Assembly: GCA_037903475.1 (NCBI GenBank)
Contig: JBAJFG010000445.1
Coordinates: forward strand, 1,612,001 to 1,676,000
From: Ancylostoma caninum
Lineage: Eukaryota; Nematoda; Chromadorea; Rhabditida; Ancylostomatidae
DNA: 64,000 bases
Direction: 5' to 3'
A program made the position numbers and the translations under genes. The notes below the pieces were generated by a model. That model was not told where the DNA came from, searched no databases, and was given only the letters and a program-made list of their open reading frames with translations. Positions 46,027-64,000 of the stretch are shown here, piece after piece (the stretch's first letter is position 1; each line of letters starts with the position of its first letter).

Positions 46027-46137
46027 ATGTCAGTGCTGTACGATGGCGCGTCGTCGGATTTTTTTCCCGCCGACGTTGACGAGGGAATGCTTTCCGGTTT
46101 GTTACGTCACTGCTTCGCATTACTCGACGATCCTGGG
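46027..46137 (+). CDS. Candidate orphan first exon
   Basis: A splice-acceptor sequence TTGATTTGCAG ends at 46007, 19 bases before an ATG that opens 37 codons (MSVLYDGASSDFFPADVDEG, then MLSGLLRHCFALLDDPG). A consensus GTGAGC donor follows at 46138. Composition and borders look like a real trans-spliced first exon, but I could not find its continuation. It could join 46398 (YFEDPAVLELWLPPYTK) or, in the same phase, the second exon of the CD2BP2 gene at 50111. No family recognised. Confidence 0.4.
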
Positions 46138-46735
46138 GTGAGCTGTCGTTGGTTTTTAGTAGTTGAAATGTCGATTATCCAAGAAATTTGCTATTCGAAG
46201 GCGCACAACTGAAATAAACTTAGTCTCCGCCATGATTTTCGAAATGCTCATAATTTTCTGTGCTGGAGTGTCCATCTGATAATAAGGAATGTCCAGCAGT
46301 TCTTGACTTGTTTGCTGAGATCTTCTTCTAGTTCTTCTTCTTTTTTCATGCGAGTTGCTCAGCTTTAAGCGAAATTTCTCCTCCGAGTTCTTCTCAGTAT
46401 TTTGAGGATCCAGCCGTTTTAGAACTATGGCTACCTCCTTATACTAAGCTTTTTGTCCATTTTTTCCTTGTCATTCATCTTGCTAATCTAATTTTCTATT
46501 AAACGTCATCATTGTCGTAAATGCCATTTCAGTGGTGTGACTAACGCGGTGGAATCATTGCTTGACTTTGGGAAATTCTATTTTCTATCGATTCACTCTC
46601 CCACGTAACCCTTTTAAAAGTCTACCTCAGCTTTCCTTCATTATGCTTGTACAGGTCTTTGTTATAATTGCAAGTGCATTAACCGGTCCTCCTATATTGA
46701 TCGCAAATCGTTGAGAAATTGCAGTTTTTTGTGTG

Positions 46736-49700
46736 ATGCCGAAGCGTGTGGTCTCCTTCGCCGACGACATTGCTTCTGGATCTGGAACCAGCAAGCGTGT
46801 TGCGCTGTCAAATGACGATGGTGACGAGTTCGATCTGCCTGAAGGTGATGAGCGGCAAACAGAGCGGCAGGTAACTTCTTATTTCCTCCCAGTTTTCGTT
46901 TTATTTATTTGTTTTTTTTGCTGTCAAAACATTCACTGGGATGCACAAATATTCTTTCCGCTTTGTTCATTTCACCATCCTTGTAAGGTTGCTGGGCGAT
47001 TGCCACAGGAAGCCAAAATATCTTCGCAATTTCGCCAATGCTGTTATCTTCTCAATTTTGCCAATGTTTTCATTATCAGATCACAAAAAACACTGAGTAA
47101 TTGAGGAGGTTGGAAAAGCGTTCATGAAAGATAGTATGGAATCATATTGGCATTTGCTAACTGGAGTTCTGTGAATGTCAATTTTGGCAATAAAGCTACG
47201 GCGTGCGATGTACACTCAGCGTCGATGCTGATGCGTTTTTTGCGGACTCGAGAAGTATGCGATAACAGACCGTAAGGTTTTCTCGATAGTTAACATCAAA
47301 TAAGATGAAAAGCGTTGAAGTAAACCCCGATTTGACACAATAGCGCCGATTGTAGGGACGCCTGGCGCGGTTGTCCCAGTGTGTTTTGGACGCCGCGAAA
47401 AACACACCTTCGTTGGCGCCTACTGTACGTACACATGTAGTATTGATAATTATGGTCATCATATGGGATAACTATTCATTTCAGACGGTGGATGAATGTT
47501 AAACTCTTGGATGAAATCAACTTTTTTGGGTGGAAAAATACTGCGATTTTATGTGCCACCATAATCTTTCCCGCTTCCACACTTTTTGTCCACTCTCCTT
47601 TTTTTCTTATTCTCCTTTCTTGCCTCTTCTTCTACCCATTTGATCCGAATAGATACGTATAATTTTCCTGCATTGTGTAAGAATGCTGGGAAAGCTTCAT
47701 TTGAAGTGGGCATGAACTGGTTCGTTACCTCCACTCTTCATAGTTAGACACGAAACCTCACCATTACCATTTTTTTTGAACCGTATCGAATACCTCACCT
47801 GACGAGGTCTGTGAGTCATTGTTTAACTATTAATCCACTCCTACAGCTTAGTTGATGGGGGTGTTTAGTTTATTTCAATGTTTTTTTGCTGCATATTTGT
47901 TGAAGGAGCAGCAATAAACGTTAGGTTGTGGGTATTTCATGTTGTCATGGTGACTTTGTTTTATCCTTGACGTAGTAACACGTTCATGTGAGCATCTCCC
48001 ATCCCACCGCTTTGGTATTACTACTTCTTCGTTTCATTTCTTTCATAGCTACTTTTTTTTCTGTTTACTTGCAGAACTGGGGAACGGTTTCTGTCCTCGT
48101 TTCCTCTTTTTTTAAAAATATTTTTAGCATCTTTTTGACACATATTCGCAGTATTGTACTCCTCACTTCCATGAACGGTGGACTTCTTTTCGTAACTGAC
48201 TCAGGTAGCTTAGGCTGTTGTTTGAGCTGTTTTTTTGTTTGGAACTACTATAATCTGCTCTTTTTCCTTTGAAATTATAGGACTGTTCCATGGCACAATT
48301 TTCTTTCGGAGGTATAATAGGGCTGTAAGAGCAAGCTAAAATAAAAGTCAAATTTTCCTGGTGAATAGTGTTTGTCTTGAGACATCATTGTTATGGGTCC
48401 AATTTGTTCGATTTAGGCATCGTATTGCGGAATATTTATGCTATAAAATGATGTTCTCAATTCTTCGAATTCATTCACGTTACCAGCAGTGGTGGTTAGA
48501 TATGATCATAGCTGCAATAGGGGGGAGCCGGGGGTTTGAATGGTCTGAAGCGGTGCCAAAAGTGAAGGGTCGTCGACAGGGGGGGGGGGGGAAGTAGCGG
48601 CAGCTTTGCTAGGTTTCCTAGGCTGGCTGTCACAAAAATGCGACGACCGGACAACCGGTGGGAGGTGGTTGGGGGGGGGGGATCGTCACCCGGTGTTAGT
48701 AATTCAGTTGCCGTTTGTCTTCATCTATTTAGGCAAGCTCAGGTATACCCTTCCATCTGCAGCGAACTGGCGGCAGCGGCGCGACGAGTCATCGTCTCGA
48801 CGAGAAAAATCCCGCACTAATTTCAACATGAAAAAAACATTCAAACAGCGGTTCTTTCCAAAATGGGAGGGTCCGAGGAACATCAGCACTTCATATCCTA
48901 CCTCCCAGTGCCCAATACCCTATAATTCACCCACGGCAACCCTTTCCCTTTGATCATACTGAAAAGTTCCAAAAAACGGCTATTTTTCTCTTATAACTTC
49001 CCTATTTGAAAGGTGGACATGTTAGTGAAGGGTACATAGTGGCCACTTTTTGTGAAATTACACCTATATCATCCATCACTCCTCCTGGAAAGAAGTTGTA
49101 AGTCGTTCCCGCTAAAGGTGAAGGGTACCGGAGCCGGCCTCTTAGGGATGGCTCCGGTTCTCGCTCTGAGCCCTCCTCCCTCATTGCACGGTCTCGCTTT
49201 TGGCCGGAGCCAATGTACTAATTTGGCTCCATCCCCTCCTGCACAGCGCAGGACAGACTTTTACCCATCATATCATATACCGATCGATAAAGAATTTCTT
49301 CTACTTCACTATCATGTCCTGAACATCTCATTTGGTTTTGTGTACGAAGAGAAATTCGTGAAAAACCTACTGTGTCTCGCTATTTTCGCCGGTCTCAAAC
49401 ACCTCAATTTGGTTCCCATAAGATATTCAGTAGAGCATTTGCAGTTGGTTTTAGATTATACAGTTTTTCTTCCTCTTCTTCCATGTACTGTCCCATTTTT
49501 GATTCACTCTTTATTAATAGTTTTATTAGTCGTAAAACTGAAACTGCCGCGAAAAGTAGTGCTTTCGAAAAACGCAAACGGTTTCGCAAGTTTTGACCTT
49601 TTCTATGCAAACGTGGTGTCTTGTTCATCTCCTAGGTTTCAGCTATCCTAGGATACCCTTCACCTTTTGGAAATTTTCACTCACAGCCGTGTTATCCCTA

Positions 49701-52700
49701 ATTCTTTCAACCCCTTGCAGCCCGTTCAATCCAGTGCTCCAACTCGAATTTCGTAACCTATAAGTCATTCCTTCCGGCCGACTCACACTGCACACACATT
49801 TATTGCAATCTTTCATTAAATGTTTGTTAACATTGACTTATAAGGACTTCTCCGTCCAGATTCCCGATATTGCCTTCTGTTGCTTCGCCTTCCCCTCATT
49901 TGTGTCCTTCTCCTTCTCATTTCCATCAGCGTTTCCATAACCCAAAAAAAAAACTAATTTTATTAATTGTTTTTTACCGTTCTCCTTCCTTTCGTTTAAG
50001 TGAAGGGGGTCTGCCAGTGCCAGACCCATGTCCAAAGTGAAGGGAGGGAGAGCCTCGGCTCCGACTATCGCACCTATGGATATGATAGTTTCAACTTGAT
50101 TTAATTCAAGGAGAACGAGGAAGACGTGAAAAAGAAACATACATTGGACAGCGATGAAGAAGAAGAGGATGACCACAAACAGCTGGATATGAGAAAGGTT
50201 TGTTCTTCCTGTTCTTACCCATATACATCGCCAGCTTTTTCTAATATTATTATAGGATTTCTTTTCAGGTTGAGGGTCAGGAAGATTCCACTCTGGATTT
50301 TGACGGCTCTACAAAAATTACCGCGTTCAACATGAAAGAAGATCTAGAAGATGGGCATTTTGATGAAACGGGGAACTTCATATTTGACAAGAAAGAAAAG
50401 GTAATACTAGCTTCGTTTTGAAGTAAATATTTGCTACTTCTTGGTTTTCCAGGAAATAAAGGACGCTTGGCTGGATGATATTGATTGGACCACTATAAAA
50501 GAGAAAGCTGGCGATCAGTGGGAGCAGTCAAATGTACTATTTTCTACCCCGTTTTTTCTTTCAATAATTGTTTGTTTTGTATCCGATGGTCTCTTTGTCC
50601 TGTTAGTTACTCTACCTTTCCAGGATCAGGACGACGATGATGTTGCTCCACCGACATTAAATGATATCCGTCGGAAAGAAATCTTCACGTCTTTGGTGTC
50701 GCTCATGAAGCCGAATCAGACTGTGGCCAAAACCCTCACAGAACTGAAGAAAGCCAAAGGTATGGTTTATTTTTCGTCGTGCTCATCCTATTTTCACCGT
50801 TGCCTCTCCCACCGGGTCGTACAGAGCAAGATTTGTCCAGCTAGTTTTTCATTAATATGCTCAAACAGAAGCCGTAGTTTGCGGGAAGTATTGATGGTGC
50901 CTAAGCTAATGGCCCTTATTACATGAAAACCATAAAAAATTGCTACTATCCAGTGATGGTTCGTTTTTTTTTTCTCGTGGTTTTTAACATCGGTGAACCA
51001 TTATTTTATTTATTGTTCGACAGGTCAAAGTTGAGGGCAGCCGCCTCGCACCCCGCCTATGCTCTGTTATCCCGTCCTAGGCTACCCATCCCCTATTTCT
51101 GTGTGCTTTGGTCCTGGAAGTTGAAAACAAATTTGTTTGGGAGGGTAGTGCTCTCACTTCGCCATCGGATGTCTCCGCAACACTGTCGGGGACACATACT
51201 ACGTTTTTGAACTGAAGTAGGGTCCTAGCTGATCCCAGACGCGGCTGATTAATGTCGAACAATTCACGCTGATCCTCCTCCAGTAGTGGAAACTGGCGCT
51301 GAGAAGCTAAATGACGCCATCGTGCGATCCTCACATGCACTACTGGACCGATATTTGGCAGGGCTCTCATAGTGTGACTGTTTGAGAGCACAATTCTTTT
51401 TGGTCTCAAATGAGCATGCCCTGCTTTCTCAAATTAACTGAACAAAAAAGTTGAATAGATTCTGATGCGATCTGGACGTAGTTATTTATGAATGCTTAGT
51501 GGGGAAGAAGGCTAAAGACAGTTTATGACAGTTGCGTGCGGTTGATTCACACGCATCTATACTGTGAAGGACAGGCTCTGTTGCAGTCCTGGCGCAGCTT
51601 AGGCGTGCACAATTCTATCTATTTCAAAGTATGTATAGGGATGACTTCTGACCACCATATATTTATGGAAAAGTGAACACAAAAATATACACCAAGCAGA
51701 TACGAGCATTCGCTGTGTCTGCTCCTGATTGATCCATTAATTCATTTACTATGTTTCTTAAGTAAAAACGTGTGAGAGTTGAAAAAACACAGATACGTAA
51801 AAATACTTGATCAACGGAGAGGTTGTGTATTATATTCATATCTGTATATATAAAAGTAAAAGTTTGTATGTATGTGTGTATGTATGTAATGAATAGAAAT
51901 CGAGGGTGAACCGATCCGGACCAAGTTTTGCATGCACATCCTTCGCGGGCCGGCGGAGGTTATAGGCTACTTTGCACCTGGGATTAGCAGTTGATTCATC
52001 GATCATATCGATTTTATTGTTTTTTTTTCGTTATTCTTGCCCAGGTGTCGATGGGTACATGTCTTCTGGGGCTCCTCAATACGCTGAGTACGAATATGAC
52101 AACCATTTTGCACGAAACATCGATTTATCGATTTTATTGATTTTTGGCTATTCTGCCCAATGGAGCGGTGAAGACATGTCTCCTGGGGTTTTTCGATGCG
52201 CTGAATATGAATACGACAAGCACTTTGTACAAATACATCGATTCAATATCACCGAAATATCTTTGCTAACTTTTCGCCCACAAGTCGATGGGGAAGGTCA
52301 CTTGAGCTTCGCTAACATGCTGATCACCAAAACTATGGAGGTTTTAATGAATTAATCGGGGATATTAATTGGCCTCAACAGTGTGTAATGTAGTCAAGAT
52401 AGTAAAACAACCGAGGAAAGGCGGTACGGCAGCCAGTGATGAATAAGTGCCATGGTTGTTTCCAGGTTTATCCGCCGCTGAGGAGCGGAAATTGCGATGG
52501 AAGGCTAAGAAAGAAGGGAAGACGCTGAATGAAACCGATTCTCAAAAAGAGACACAAGTTATCAGTGGATTGGCAGATGAACTGATTTCTGCTGGTCATG
52601 TAAGTTGTTCTCTCGCAATTTAGATGGTTTTGTCAAGATATGCCTGTGTAATCGCGAATAATTTCGAGTTTCTTGCACAGGTCTCGGGCATGTTCATACC

Positions 52701-53337
52701 AATTTAAGACAGTTTTTCATTGGTTCAGATGGATGTCTACGAATGGACGCGAGAAAAGTTTGAATTTTTGTTAAAGAAGCTGGAGAGCTCAGCAGTGGAC
52801 TCTGTCGATATGTTCTCAGATGAACCAGGTGAGAAAAGGTCGACCTCTTCAATCCTTTTCAGGGAAATATCATCAGTCAGCTATTCGTTGGTTTTATTTT
52901 TGAATTGCATTACGTCCAATGAAGTTTCAGATTAGGAAAGACATTGTACTTTTAGCAATCTTGCTGCAGTGGGATATGTAACTTAGAGGGCCACACAGTG
53001 GACCATTGCTAAAAGAATTATTTTAGCGACAACCTCCTCTGGGTCAGGTGCGGCTTCGTCAGTTTTGGATGCAGAGGAAGAACAGAAATGGGAATATAAG
53101 GAGTCAGAGACTAGTGAAATTCAGGTTTGTTTTTAGTAAGGCATCGCGTATATATGTTGTCTTGTAAAAGTACGCCAGCGCAAGATATTTTGGATGTTGT
53201 TTCAGGGACCTTTCTCATCATCTGAAATGGCAAGACGTCAGCAGAATGGAAAGTTATCCAGTGGTGGTCTGGCAAGGAAATGTGGAGCCGCTTCATTTAA
53301 TCCTGTTGCTCGAATTGACTTCGATTTATACTGTTAA
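46736..53337 (+). CDS. CD2BP2 / U5-52K homologue with altered GYF domain
   Basis: Nine phase-consistent exons, 344 aa (human CD2BP2 is 341): 46736-46870, 50111-50197, 50269-50400, 50453-50533, 50624-50759, 52466-52599, 52729-52828, 53027-53124, 53206-53337. CD2BP2 is a component of the U5 snRNP that is released before the active tri-snRNP forms. Matches run the whole length: MPKRVVSFAD, KKKHTLDSDEEEEDD, VEGQED with TAFNMKEDLEDGHFDETGN, DAWLDDIDWTTI, a middle part with LADELISAGHMDVYEWTREK and SVDMFSDEP, then KWEYK, GPFSSSEM and RIDFDLYC at the end. The GYF tripeptide itself is missing: the aligned positions read NGKL, and the usual tryptophan before it is R/Q. An acceptor lies 16 bases before the ATG. 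Intron 1 (3.2 kb) and intron 5 carry transposons. Confidence 0.92.
47213..47425. mobile_element. TA-flanked MITE, family B copy 2
   Basis: A 213-base element between TA dinucleotides (47211-47212 and 47426-47427). Its interior shares GTAAGGTTTTCTCGATAGTT and ACATCAAATAAGATG with the copy at 15981-16241. It sits in intron 1 of the CD2BP2 homologue. Confidence 0.72.
51841..52436 (+). mobile_element. Non-autonomous Helitron-type element, copy 1
   Basis: Begins TCTGTATATATAAAAGTAAA right after an A and ends CGGTACGGCAGCCAG right before a T. A GC-rich, partly paired segment lies near the 3' end. TC...C-T/C-RR ends inserted between A and T, with no target duplication, are the Helitron hallmarks. 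Inside, a block of about 110 bases containing ATCGATTTTATTGATTTTTG and ACATGTCTCCTGGGG-like sequence is tandemly repeated (about 52000-52110 and 52115-52230). It lies in intron 5 of the CD2BP2 homologue, ending 29 bases before exon 6. Confidence 0.8.
52891..52992 (+). repeat. 102-bp segment duplicated at 56801-56902 (mariner fragment)
   Basis: Nearly identical to 56801-56902, with two or three differences in about 100 bases. The other copy is collinear with a mariner fossil, so this one is probably a small mariner-derived insertion in intron 7 of the CD2BP2 homologue. It ends 34 bases before exon 8. Confidence 0.85.
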
Positions 53338-53611
53338 ATGTTGATTGTTATATGCACTGTTGTTCCCTGCCATTTTATGGAAATCTCATCGTCATTCGCT
53401 GTTCCATGTTTTAAATTCTATTGTTTTTATTTCATATCGAGATCTCACAATGACGTCATGCTCTTGTGATAAATTTCTTTTGACCTTGTTTTGCTTGATA
53501 AACTTCTTTTTTACACGTCTTTTGGAATGGTGCAATATTCCAGCGTATCTTTCGTGATTACTGCCATGTCGTTTGGTGATCGTTGTTTATCCGCACCATA
53601 TTTTCAGCCCA
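53338..53611 (+). promoter_or_regulatory. Intercistronic region with trans-splice acceptor (CD2BP2 / rab-35 operon)
   Basis: A gap of 274 bases on the same strand. ATATTTTCAG ends at 53607, four bases before the rab-35 ATG at 53612. Spacing and acceptor fit a nematode operon with spliced-leader addition to the second gene. Confidence 0.7.
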
Positions 53612-60763
<7,152 letters not shown>

Positions 60764-61144
60764 TAAGTATTGCAGATGTATTCGATCCTTAGGAGTCACT
60801 GGATTGGAGTTCTAGAACCCTATGTAGGGGTTCATACAACTCCAAGCTGAGGGAGCTTTCACAGCGTAATTTGTTCATATCGAGTATTTTTCAAATTTGA
60901 ACAGGAAACGGAAGGTGTTGTGGCTACATGTCTTTAGCATAGACAGCAGCGATTAGTAAGGTCGCTGCTTTTTTTCTTCTGAATACTTGGAAAAGCAATA
61001 GTCTTTGACCCGTGTTGTCTCGCTGCTTACGAGTTCCAATAGGTAAACTGAAGATGTTAGGCAAAACCGAACTGCAACTGGTTTGTTATCGTTTTCGCAG
61101 TCTGCTTTTAAGGGCAGAATAGTAGATGACCGTGGCATTCCGAC

Positions 61145-61206
61145 CAGGGGTGTGCTGAAATGAAATTTTAAATCCCGTAACGCGGAAAACGGAAGGCCAA
61201 AAATGG
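61145..61206. mobile_element. hAT-like terminal fragment
   Basis: CAGGGGTGTGCTGAAATGAA and the following AAATCCCGTAACG with GGAAAACGGAAGGCCAAAAA match the reversed right end of the element at 20064-21212. The homology stops at the Helitron-related sequence. Confidence 0.7.
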
Positions 61207-61532
61207 TCGATTTATCGATTTTATTGATTTTCGGCTCTTCTGGCCAATGAAGCGGTAAGTACATGTCTCCTGGGGTTCCTCGATACGCTGAGTATGATTA
61301 TGGCAACCAATCTGTACGAGTACAACGATTCAATGTCACCGAAATAGCTTTGCTAACTTTTCGCCCACAATCCGATGGGAAAAGGGTCACCTGGGCTTCG
61401 CTAACATGCTGATCTCCAAAATTATGGAGATTTTTATGGTTTAGTGAATTTATCGGTGATAGTAATTGGCCTCAGCAGCATGATGTAGCCAAGGTAATAG
61501 AACACCCGAGTGAAGCCGGGTACGGCAGCTAG
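61207..61532 (+). mobile_element. Helitron-type element, 5'-truncated copy 3
   Basis: Closely matches about 52115-52436 of copy 1 (TCGATTTATCGATTTTATTG, then ACATGTCTCCTGGGGTTCCT). It ends with the hairpin ACCCGAGTGAAGCCGGGT and CTAG at 61532, before a T. The 5' half is missing and the truncation point coincides with a hAT-like fragment. Confidence 0.82.
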
Positions 61533-62537
61533 TCCTCTATACTTACTGCATGTTAATCCTCGCTCTCCTCTACAAAAAACTGTCTTCCTAGCCGGATGCC
61601 GTATTCCTTCTTCTTTTTGTGAGAAAAGAAGCATTCGATGCCATTATATGGTCATGAAGTTTTCGAGTCTAGCAACGTTTTATCTTGAATCTTCTGAAAA
61701 TATTAGGAAAACGGTCAACTCAAAGATGGAAAATGGCATTTTTACACTTTTGTCTGAACATGGATGACACATTTTTTTGTTTGTTTTCATAGCTAACCGG
61801 TATTTGCTGTATCAGACTAGCTGCGACTTAGCCAGCTTTTCGTAAAAGTTTACGAGCATACCTCCGACATCTGAGTCTACGGTGTTCTGATCTGTGAAGC
61901 AGGCTAACCCATTTTGGTTTTCTCACATCGATGCGTGAGTTTTTTGAATAATGGTCAAATCTTTAATGGCGGTGTCCATGCATTCTCTCATTAATCACTT
62001 TCCTTAATTGTTGATTGTGAGAGGATCCGGAGCCGCACGATTGAGTGTCCGCTTAACGAATGGAGTGATTAGGTTCAGAAAGATGGAAAACATCCCTGAG
62101 CTACCTCTTTCCTGACTGCATCGTTGTAAACGACATATTGATGTTGAGTTTCGTGCTGGAGTCGCTCTGTCGATCTATTTTGACTGCGTCCATTTGTGTT
62201 CACTGCACCAACAACTTCCTCTTCTTCAAGTTCAGCGACTCTTAAATGGGGTTTCGGATTGGTGATGGGACTGAGTTGAAGGCGGAGGTTTCGAAAGTTT
62301 CACTTTTCTTTGTCTTTATTGTAAATAAAGGAATTAATGCAGCTGCAAGCAATGCCCCATAGCGGATTTCCTAATTTCCTATCCTCGAGTACTTTGCTTT
62401 ATTTCACACAGCGTAACTGTTTATCGTTTTTCTTGCTTACTACCTCTTCTACTTTTGTACTTTTCAAGTAACGTTTATTTCTCAGACGTTCAAAGTACAT
62501 ACATGTCAACAAGATCTTTGGCTATCTAAGGAAGATT

Positions 62538-62543
62538 TTATTC
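62538..62543 (-). terminator. Polyadenylation signal for the nlp-19-like gene
   Basis: Minus-strand AATAAA four bases after the stop codon; a very short 3' UTR is implied. Confidence 0.7.
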
Positions 62544-62547
62544 AAAA

Positions 62548-62925
62548 CTATTCGTACTCCCAATTCTTCTTCTCAGGTTCAGATCGTAAGTAGATGATGT
62601 TGGGTAAGCGCATGCCAATTCGTCGCTTCTCAACGGCTGTGGGTCTGTAGGTCAACATGTTGGGCAGTCGCATTCCTGGAATTAACAAAGGCTTAGCCAC
62701 CTCTCATCATAGTATGGATTATCATGAAAATATCGATCCTATTGGTCTCCATCACATTTTCTTGGTACTTAGGTGGAAAAACATTTGTCGCGTTTTTATT
62801 TTATAACCTTTGTGGATTAGTAGGGAGAACATACCTATCCTTCGCTTGAAAACCTCATGTGATTCACCGGGTGTCGACAATGCCGCAATGATAAGGAGAC
62901 ACAAAATATACCAGAGTCTAGACAT
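62548..62925 (-). CDS. nlp-19: NLP-19-like neuropeptide precursor
   Basis: Two minus-strand exons, 62925-62835 and 62675-62548, separated by a 159-base GT-AG intron and joined within a glycine codon; 72 aa. The start MSRLWYILCLLIIAALSTPG is a signal peptide. After a KR cleavage site come two related peptides, RIGMRLPNMLTYRPTAVE and, after another KR, RIGMRLPNIIYLRSEPE, then KK and an acidic tail. C. elegans NLP-19 carries peptides with the same G-L/M-RLPN core, which is the basis for the name. An acceptor CTTTCAG ends six bases before the ATG. The gene is antisense to rab-35 and, given that exon 4 of rab-35 is not in the window, nested in its intron 3. No amidation glycine precedes the dibasic sites. 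Confidence 0.88.
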
Positions 62926-62931
62926 GTGTAC

Positions 62932-62933
62932 CT
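62932..62933 (-). promoter_or_regulatory. Trans-splice or 5' UTR splice acceptor of nlp-19
   Basis: Minus-strand CAACTTTCAG lies six bases upstream of the start codon and fixes the choice of start. Confidence 0.55.
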
Positions 62934-62940
62934 GAAAGTT

Positions 62941-64000
62941 GAATATTTGGGATAACTGCTTGGTTAATGGAGATACCAGTCAATGAATCTAAATTCTATT
63001 AGATAATCATCTCGATCGTTGGGGCTGATAGAAGCGGTTCAGAAATTGGTGAAGATATGTCAGCGTTATAGAGAGGACTGAAGCGGACAACGTAAGCTTA
63101 CTTTGGTCTGGATTTGTTTTGGGCATGTCCTAGGGAGGGCAGTCCTTCTGGAGCACTAACGAGTGATCCAGAACGTTCTTTCGAGAGCACACGTGTAAAG
63201 TTAGCGTAATAAGACGTATTTTGAAGAGTAGTAGTTCTTTTTGAGAAACATTTGTCAGTAGGAACATCCTATGTATTCTCGAATTCAATTTTTTTTCAAA
63301 ATTATTGGGAGTCGAGCTATTAGTCTTATCAAAACAACGAAGGTGATGTGTTTACTGATGCGAACCGTTTATGGCGGTAGTATTCCGTCGAAATCGGATT
63401 TTCAAATGAGGGACAGGAGTAGTGCTAGCAGTGAGGTGGAGAACCTCGTTCTTCAAGCTGTAATCCGGATAATCAAAGAAATACATGGAACGACGACCAG
63501 CACGCGCCAGTAGGGGCTTCGTAGATGTTTCGGAAGGGCGTTTCAAAAGCGTGATGCAGTTAAAATGAGGTTAAAAAGTGCCGTCAAGAAGCGCAGACGT
63601 TTGATGATGCTCGTTTTAACATGCAAGAACGCACTATGATATTAGCAACATTGGAGTTTCAACCTTATTTGTATGCTCAGGCGGGAATGCGGCTAATTAG
63701 TGAGCGAATTTAAGAACAGTGACTACCAAGCACTCATGTATAATAGATTGAGCAGCATGGAAGGAGCGTTTGAGATGAGATGGATATTTGCCTGAATGAC
63801 AGTCACTCCTCATAAGTATTGAGCTCTTTTATAATGGAAGTTGTGTAATGGGTTGTTTTGATGGAATGGCAGAAACGGCTTTCTGTACATTAGCTCGTAA
63901 AAGCCACGGAAAGGAGCATTTCTTCGGTGGAATTCTACAGTGGGGTAGAAGAGGCTTGCATAGCTACAAACGTATTATCGTGTCTGGAATGGTCATAGTT
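62941..64000. other. Presumed rab-35 intron 3, no further gene recognised
   Basis: Searched for the next Rab exon (expected to start with YYRGTHG-like codons) and did not find it. Short open frames near 63271-63546 on both strands have no motif. Confidence 0.45.

Noticed and set aside
49052..49651. 199-codon plus-strand open frame in CD2BP2 intron 1
   Set aside because: Longest single frame in the area, but it has a low-complexity, leucine-rich composition with no domain, lacks fitting splice borders, and lies among repeat motifs inside an intron.

Overview
The window looks like nuclear DNA from a parasitic clade V (strongylid, hookworm-like) nematode. The evidence is small-exon genes whose joined exons read as nematode orthologues, AG trans-splice acceptors placed a few bases before start codons, two closely spaced same-strand gene pairs that look like operons, an NLP-19-type neuropeptide precursor, and mariner fossils of the kind known from hookworms. 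The species was not determined. Most of the DNA is intron or intergenic sequence filled with transposon remains.

Layout. 1-11.2 kb holds no recognised host gene: a Penelope-like element runs off the left edge, a LINE fossil lies at 1978-3270, and several palindromic or terminal-repeat elements follow. 11268-17220 (+) is a six-exon REEP1-4-type ER-shaping protein. 19300-29738 (+) is a 27-exon PRP16/DHX38/MOG-1 spliceosomal helicase. A seven-exon F-box/leucine-rich-repeat gene begins 361 bases downstream (30100-32936, +) directly after a splice acceptor, suggesting an operon. 35764-44175 (+) is a nine-exon fucose-1-phosphate guanylyltransferase (FPGT). 46736-53337 (+) is a nine-exon CD2BP2/U5-52K splicing protein. 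rab-35 starts 274 bases later (53612, +), again after an acceptor; its first three exons end at 60762 and the rest lies past the right edge. A two-exon nlp-19-like neuropeptide gene (62548-62925, -) sits inside what is probably rab-35 intron 3.

Two genes (mog-1 and the CD2BP2 homologue) encode pre-mRNA splicing factors, and each appears to be the first gene of an operon. REEP and RAB-35 act in ER shaping and endosome recycling, and FPGT in GDP-fucose salvage. All exon joins given here were checked by hand for reading phase and for GT-AG (one GC-AG) borders.

Mobile DNA: Penelope (1), LINE (1), mariner/Tc1 fossils (at least five), hAT-like elements with 8-bp target duplications (two clear), two families of TA-flanked short inverted-repeat elements with two copies each, a 1.1-kb fold-back element, and three Helitron-type elements with TC...CTRR ends between A and T. 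The most unusual signals are a perfect 35-bp hairpin in an FPGT intron, the loss of the hallmark GYF residues in the CD2BP2 homologue, and the antisense neuropeptide gene nested in rab-35.
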